Shown: piece after piece, positions 60,573-64,000 of the stretch | Position numbering within the stretch: position 1 is the stretch's first letter | Layout: every line of letters begins with the position of its first letter | From: Vicia villosa | Taxonomy: Eukaryota > Streptophyta > Magnoliopsida > Fabales > Fabaceae | Assembly: GCF_029867415.1 (NCBI RefSeq) | Contig: NC_081185.1 | Location: 43,966,766-44,030,765, forward strand | DNA: 64,000 bases | Reading direction: 5' to 3' | Made by a program: the position numbers and the translations under genes | The notes under the pieces: model-generated | Seen by the model: the letters and a program-made list of their open reading frames with translations, nothing else | The model's database searches: none | What the model was told of the DNA's origin: nothing

Positions 60573-60842
60573 GTTTCTTTCATCTGGAGGGAGAAAGATT
60601 GATATCTTGATCTCTTCTGAGTGAAAGAGACTTAAATACCAAAGAATGCCCGAATTTTGGGCGTTCCTGAGATGTTGCAGTGATAATGAAATACTCGTGC
60701 ATTACTTGATCCCGTTGTCGCACTCGGCAGGGGATAGGGAGACAAACTCTTGCAGAAATGTGCTATGCGGATTCTGGTGAATGGACGACAATGTAGAATG
60801 CGGATCCATCTTCTTTAACTAAGTGTTGATACTTAGAAAAAG

Positions 60843-61305
60843 GTAAACAACCTCCACTTGTTTCGGATGTCTAAATCGCGAAACTGGTCTTAGTTGTGAT
60901 AACCTCCCCTCGTTTCGGATGTCTAAATCTCGAAACTGGTCTCAGTTATAATAATGTAAACAACCTCCCCTCGGTTCGGATGTATAAATCTCGAAACTAG
61001 TCTCAGTTGTGATAACCTCTTCTCGTTTTGGATGTCTAAATCTCGAAACTGGTCTCAGTTATAATAATGTAAACAACCTCTCCTCGTTTCGGATGTCTAA
61101 ATCGCGAAACTGGTCTCAATTATAATAATGTAAACAACCTCCCCTTGTTTCGGATGTCTAAATCGCGAAACTGGTCTCAGTTGTGATAATGTAAACAACC
61201 TCCCCTCGTTTCGGATGTCTAAATCGCGAAACTGGTCTCAGTTGTGATAACCTTCTCGTTTCGGATGTCTAAATCTCAAAACTGGTCTCGGTTATAATTT
61301 TGGAC
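60843..61305 (-). repeat. Ogre 3' UTR tandem array 1 (eight copies, 52-61 bp)
   Basis: Eight head-to-tail copies of AACCTCCCCTCGTTTCGGAT...CTGGTCTCAGTT. Copies come in two lengths, depending on whether a TAATGTAAAC extension is present, and differ at few sites. The array lies between pol and the 3' LTR, the region known to seed satellites in Tat/Ogre elements. Confidence 0.85.
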
Positions 61306-61487
61306 GATATCTCAAATAAAGAGAAAATCTCCAAGAGTCTGTTTCCTCATCAAACTTCTCACCAGTGCTTGTTGGAGAGATACCATTTGATGGTTGATAA
61401 GAAGCTTTATCATACTCTCCTTCAATGTGATGTCTTTGAAGGAATGTCATATGATCATGCGTCCTTTTGAGGAGCTAATGACTTTGC

Positions 61488-62400
61488 TCGAAAGTGGATG
61501 AACTGTCTTTGGGACGAAAACTGCCATTCATCGACTTATGCAAGGGGAGTTGATAAACTGTTTTCCAAGAGGAAAACTGCCATTCGTTGACTCTGATGGG
61601 GATAAACATCCGGGAAATAGACAAACTGTTTTTGGAAAAGAAACTGCCATCCATCAATTCCTTATGTATTAAATAGACAAACTGTCTTTCTTGAGAAGGA
61701 CTGCCATTTGTCGACTGCTAGGGGAACAAACTGTCTTCTTAAGGGAGACTGCCATTTGTTAATTTTGCTGAGGAATCCTTAAGCGAAACGAACTATCTTC
61801 CTGAAGAAGAATGCCATTTGTTGACTCCATTGGGGAGTTGATAAATTGTTTTCCAGGAGGAAAACTGCCATTTGTCAACTCTGACGTGGATAAGTGCCAT
61901 GTAAGTAGACAAAACATTTCTTGAAAACAAACTGCCATTTATCGACTCTTTGGGGATTAAATAATAGATAAACTATCATTCTGAGGAAAACTTCCATCTA
62001 TTGACTCTAGCTGAGGAATTCTTGGAGGTGAACAAACTATCTTCTAGAGGAAGACTACCATTTGTCGACTCAATGGGGAAATTCAAAAGTGAACAGACTT
62101 ATCTTCTTTGAAGAAGATAGCTATTTGTCGATCTGCTTGGAGAATTTTTGCCAAGCGAATCCCAAAAGTGAACAAACTATCTTCTTGAGGAAGAAAGCTA
62201 TTTGTTGACCTTGCTCGGGAGTAACAACGAAAGTGAACAAACTATCTCTTTGAGGGAGATCACCATTTGTTGACTTGCTGGGGATTTCCAAAAGTAAACA
62301 AACTATCTTCCTGAGGAAGACTACCATTTGCTATCCTGCTTGGGGAAATTCTGGTGTATGAACCGTCTTCATGAAGAAGATTGCCCTTTGTCGACTCACC
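61488..62400 (-). repeat. Ogre 3' UTR tandem array 2 (about 15 irregular copies)
   Basis: About fifteen copies of a unit around AAACTATCTTCCTGAGGAAG then ACTGCCATTTGTCGACT, spaced by 20-40 variable bases that often include GGGGA. Each copy has a small self-complementary core (TCTTCCTGAGGAAGA). Copies are more diverged than in array 1, so it is probably older. Confidence 0.8.
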
Positions 62401-63250
62401 GGGGAAACTCGAATTGAGGTCCAAGTGACTTGGGCAATAGTAGGATCAAAGCCTAACTAGATAATGCTGACCGTGCAGACATATGATATGATGCGTGAAG
62501 CATGCATGAATGTTATGATGATTATAAAATGTAAAGTGAATGTGAATAGAATTGTCGCAGATGTGAAATCCTGTAGTATGACTTGAATTTTGTTGATCAG
62601 AAGATGTCTTCTTCTTGAAACGCGTAGTTTGCACTCCGTTGGGGATACCGGGTCGTTAGTGGTCCGCTATTTGAAGTGAAGTGAAATGATTTGAAGTGAA
62701 GATCCGTCATCGGGAGATGTTCGCAAAGCGACCTCATGGGGAAATTTGTTCCCGGAGTCTCGACCGTTCTCGGAGCAACTGTTGGCATTCTTCCTATTAT
62801 TTGTAAACCTTAGAAAGAAATTTCACCTTTATTTTGCAAGTAAATTCATTTTATTTTGAAAACGTTTTGTTTCAAGGAAAATGACTGTAAGACTTAAAAA
62901 ATGCATTTTAAGAAACTGAATAAGACTCGATTGCAAAGAAAGAGGCACAAGGCTCAAATTGTTATTTATGGAATGGTAATCAGCCAAAAGCTTGATTCCA
63001 TGGAGTATTTACAAAGTTGGAAATTGGTAAAAAAAAATTGGGAAAAGGGCTACGATGAAACGTGACGACCGTTATCTTTCCCTTCCACTCTGAGTTGCGC
63101 TGTATTCGTGCTTCGTAGAAGATGACCTACTGATGATGAATACTCCGCTATGGATTTTCTGAATGATCAAGTTTGTCCTGAACACAATTACTTGCCATAT
63201 ATCCCTAACTTTTGCATAGACTACCCCTTTCGGGTTTTAAGTCTACCGGG

Positions 63251-63312
<62 letters not shown>

Positions 63313-63426
63313 GTCTCTAACTTTTGCCTAAATCGCCCTTTCGGGTTTTCGATTCACCGAGACGGTCTTTTTTGCCTAAGTCGCTCTTTGCGAGTTTTCA
63401 ACTTAGCGAGCTGTTCTTTTAATTAT
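62401..63426 (-). other. Ogre 3' untranslated region without genes
   Basis: Between array 2 and the pol stop there is no coding sequence. A TA run occupies 63255-63308. It is flanked on both sides by near-copies of a TCTAACTTTTGC..A..CGCCCTTTCGGGTTTT block (63208-63238, 63314-63348, 63370-63400), so this is a third, short repeat. Confidence 0.65.
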
Positions 63427-64000
63427 TTAGGCGAAGTATTTCTTGATTGCGTCGATGTTCACTGGACGGGTGAATTCTTCTCCATCCATAGTCGTGAGTA
63501 TAAGGCTCCTCCCGAGAAAGCTCTATTGACCACGTAGGGGCCGTCATAATTGGGAGTCCATTTGCCCCTAGAATCTGTGAGAAAAGATTGAATCTTTTTA
63601 AGTACAAGGTCGCCTTCTTTAATTGTGTGAGGTCAAACCTTTTTGTCGAAAGCTTTCTTCATTCTTTGTTGATATAGTTGTCTGTGGCATAAAGTTGTCA
63701 TGCGCTTTTCTTCGATTAAGTTCAACTCATCGAATCTGTTTTGACACCACTCAGCTTCTGTTAATTTTGCCTCCATCAAGACTCTCATTGATGGGATCTC
63801 AACCTCTATGGGTAGGACTGCCTTCATGCCATATACAAGGGAGAAAGGAGTTGCTGCAGTCGAAGTACGTACAGATGTACGGTAACCGTGAAGAGCAAAC
63901 GAGAGCATTTCATGCCAATCTTTGTAAGTGATGACCATTTTCTGAATGATTTTCTTGATGTTTTTGTTAGCTGCTTCTACAGCTCCATTCATCTTTGGTC
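63427..64000 (-). pseudogene. Integrase C-terminal part of the Ogre-like element (broken)
   Basis: From the right edge leftward the frame reads MNGAVEAANKNIKKIIQKM (the Glu is the last catalytic residue of the integrase core), HGYRTSVRTSTAATPFSLVYG and a coiled segment with NLIEEKRM, typical of Ogre/Tat integrases. A TGA at 63633-63635 interrupts it; the same frame then continues with EGDLVLKKI, RGKWTPNYDGPYVV, and a one-base loss near 63508 shifts the last 27 codons. The natural end is a TAA at 63427-63429. Reverse transcriptase and gag should lie right of the window. Confidence 0.85.

Noticed and set aside
61488..62400. Regularly spaced repeats resembling a CRISPR array
   Set aside because: Repeats are diverged and unequal, spacers are partly repeated, and the block lies in the 3' UTR of a plant retroelement.

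Overview
This is nuclear DNA of a flowering plant, most likely a legume and probably of the tribe Fabeae (Pisum/Vicia/Lathyrus/Lens). The organism call is an inference. It rests on an Ogre-type Ty3/gypsy element whose LTR is about 6 kb with tandem arrays in its 3' untranslated region, on Athila-type elements with a tRNA-Asp primer site, and on one spliced plant gene. The window is gene-poor. I find one apparently intact host gene, a two-exon glycerol-3-phosphate transporter-like (G3Pp/SLC37-type) gene on the minus strand at 9848-11563. Almost everything else is transposons nested inside one another, plus decayed copies of plant mobile domain (PMD, 'aminotransferase-like') genes.

Layout. 1-506: end of an LTR of Tekay/Del type. 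908-5859: truncated Tat-lineage retrotransposon (+) carrying a dead PMD gene in antisense. 5863-6990: a second PMD relic (+). 7117-8722: AT-rich tandem repeats. 9222-9345: possible PP2C fragment. 9848-11563: G3Pp-like gene. 12390-13246: a third PMD relic (-), cut by the next element. 13247-~27495: Athila-like element 1 (+), with a large non-coding LTR element (15547-24438, LTRs 2.6 kb, target duplication TATAT) inserted in its gag. From ~27495 to the right edge: an Ogre-like element on the minus strand. Its 3' LTR (~27495-60557) is split by three insertions, each bounded by a 5-bp target duplication: a gag-pro-only Athila-like element (27629-34814, ATAGC), a Tat-lineage element with an antisense PMD gene (36765-49063, CCAGG), and a solo Ogre-like LTR (49383-56916, ATAAT). 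The solo LTR itself holds a 546-bp hAT-type element (TTGACGAC duplication) and a 3.9-kb Helitron carrying exon fragments of trehalase and ribonuclease T2 genes. At 60558-64000 lie the Ogre polypurine tract, two tandem arrays and the end of pol.

The most interesting feature is the Tat-lineage element at 36765-49063. A PMD gene with its own TATA-like sequence, at least three spliceosomal introns, nuclear-localisation-like basic clusters and a C-terminal coiled coil sits between pol and the 3' LTR, on the opposite strand to gag-pol. An older element at 908-5859 has the same arrangement, so this is a family trait rather than a chance insertion. Being antisense would also explain how introns survive retrotransposition. 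In this copy the gag-pol frame is broken several times, and catalytic Asp codons of both protease and integrase read Asn.

Order of events, inferred from nesting and hand-counted LTR differences (about 1.5% for the 15547-24438 element, 1% for the Tat element, 0.6% for the gag-pro element): element 1 inserted into a PMD relic, Ogre inserted into element 1, and the rest entered Ogre. All appear geologically recent. No alignments or database searches were run.
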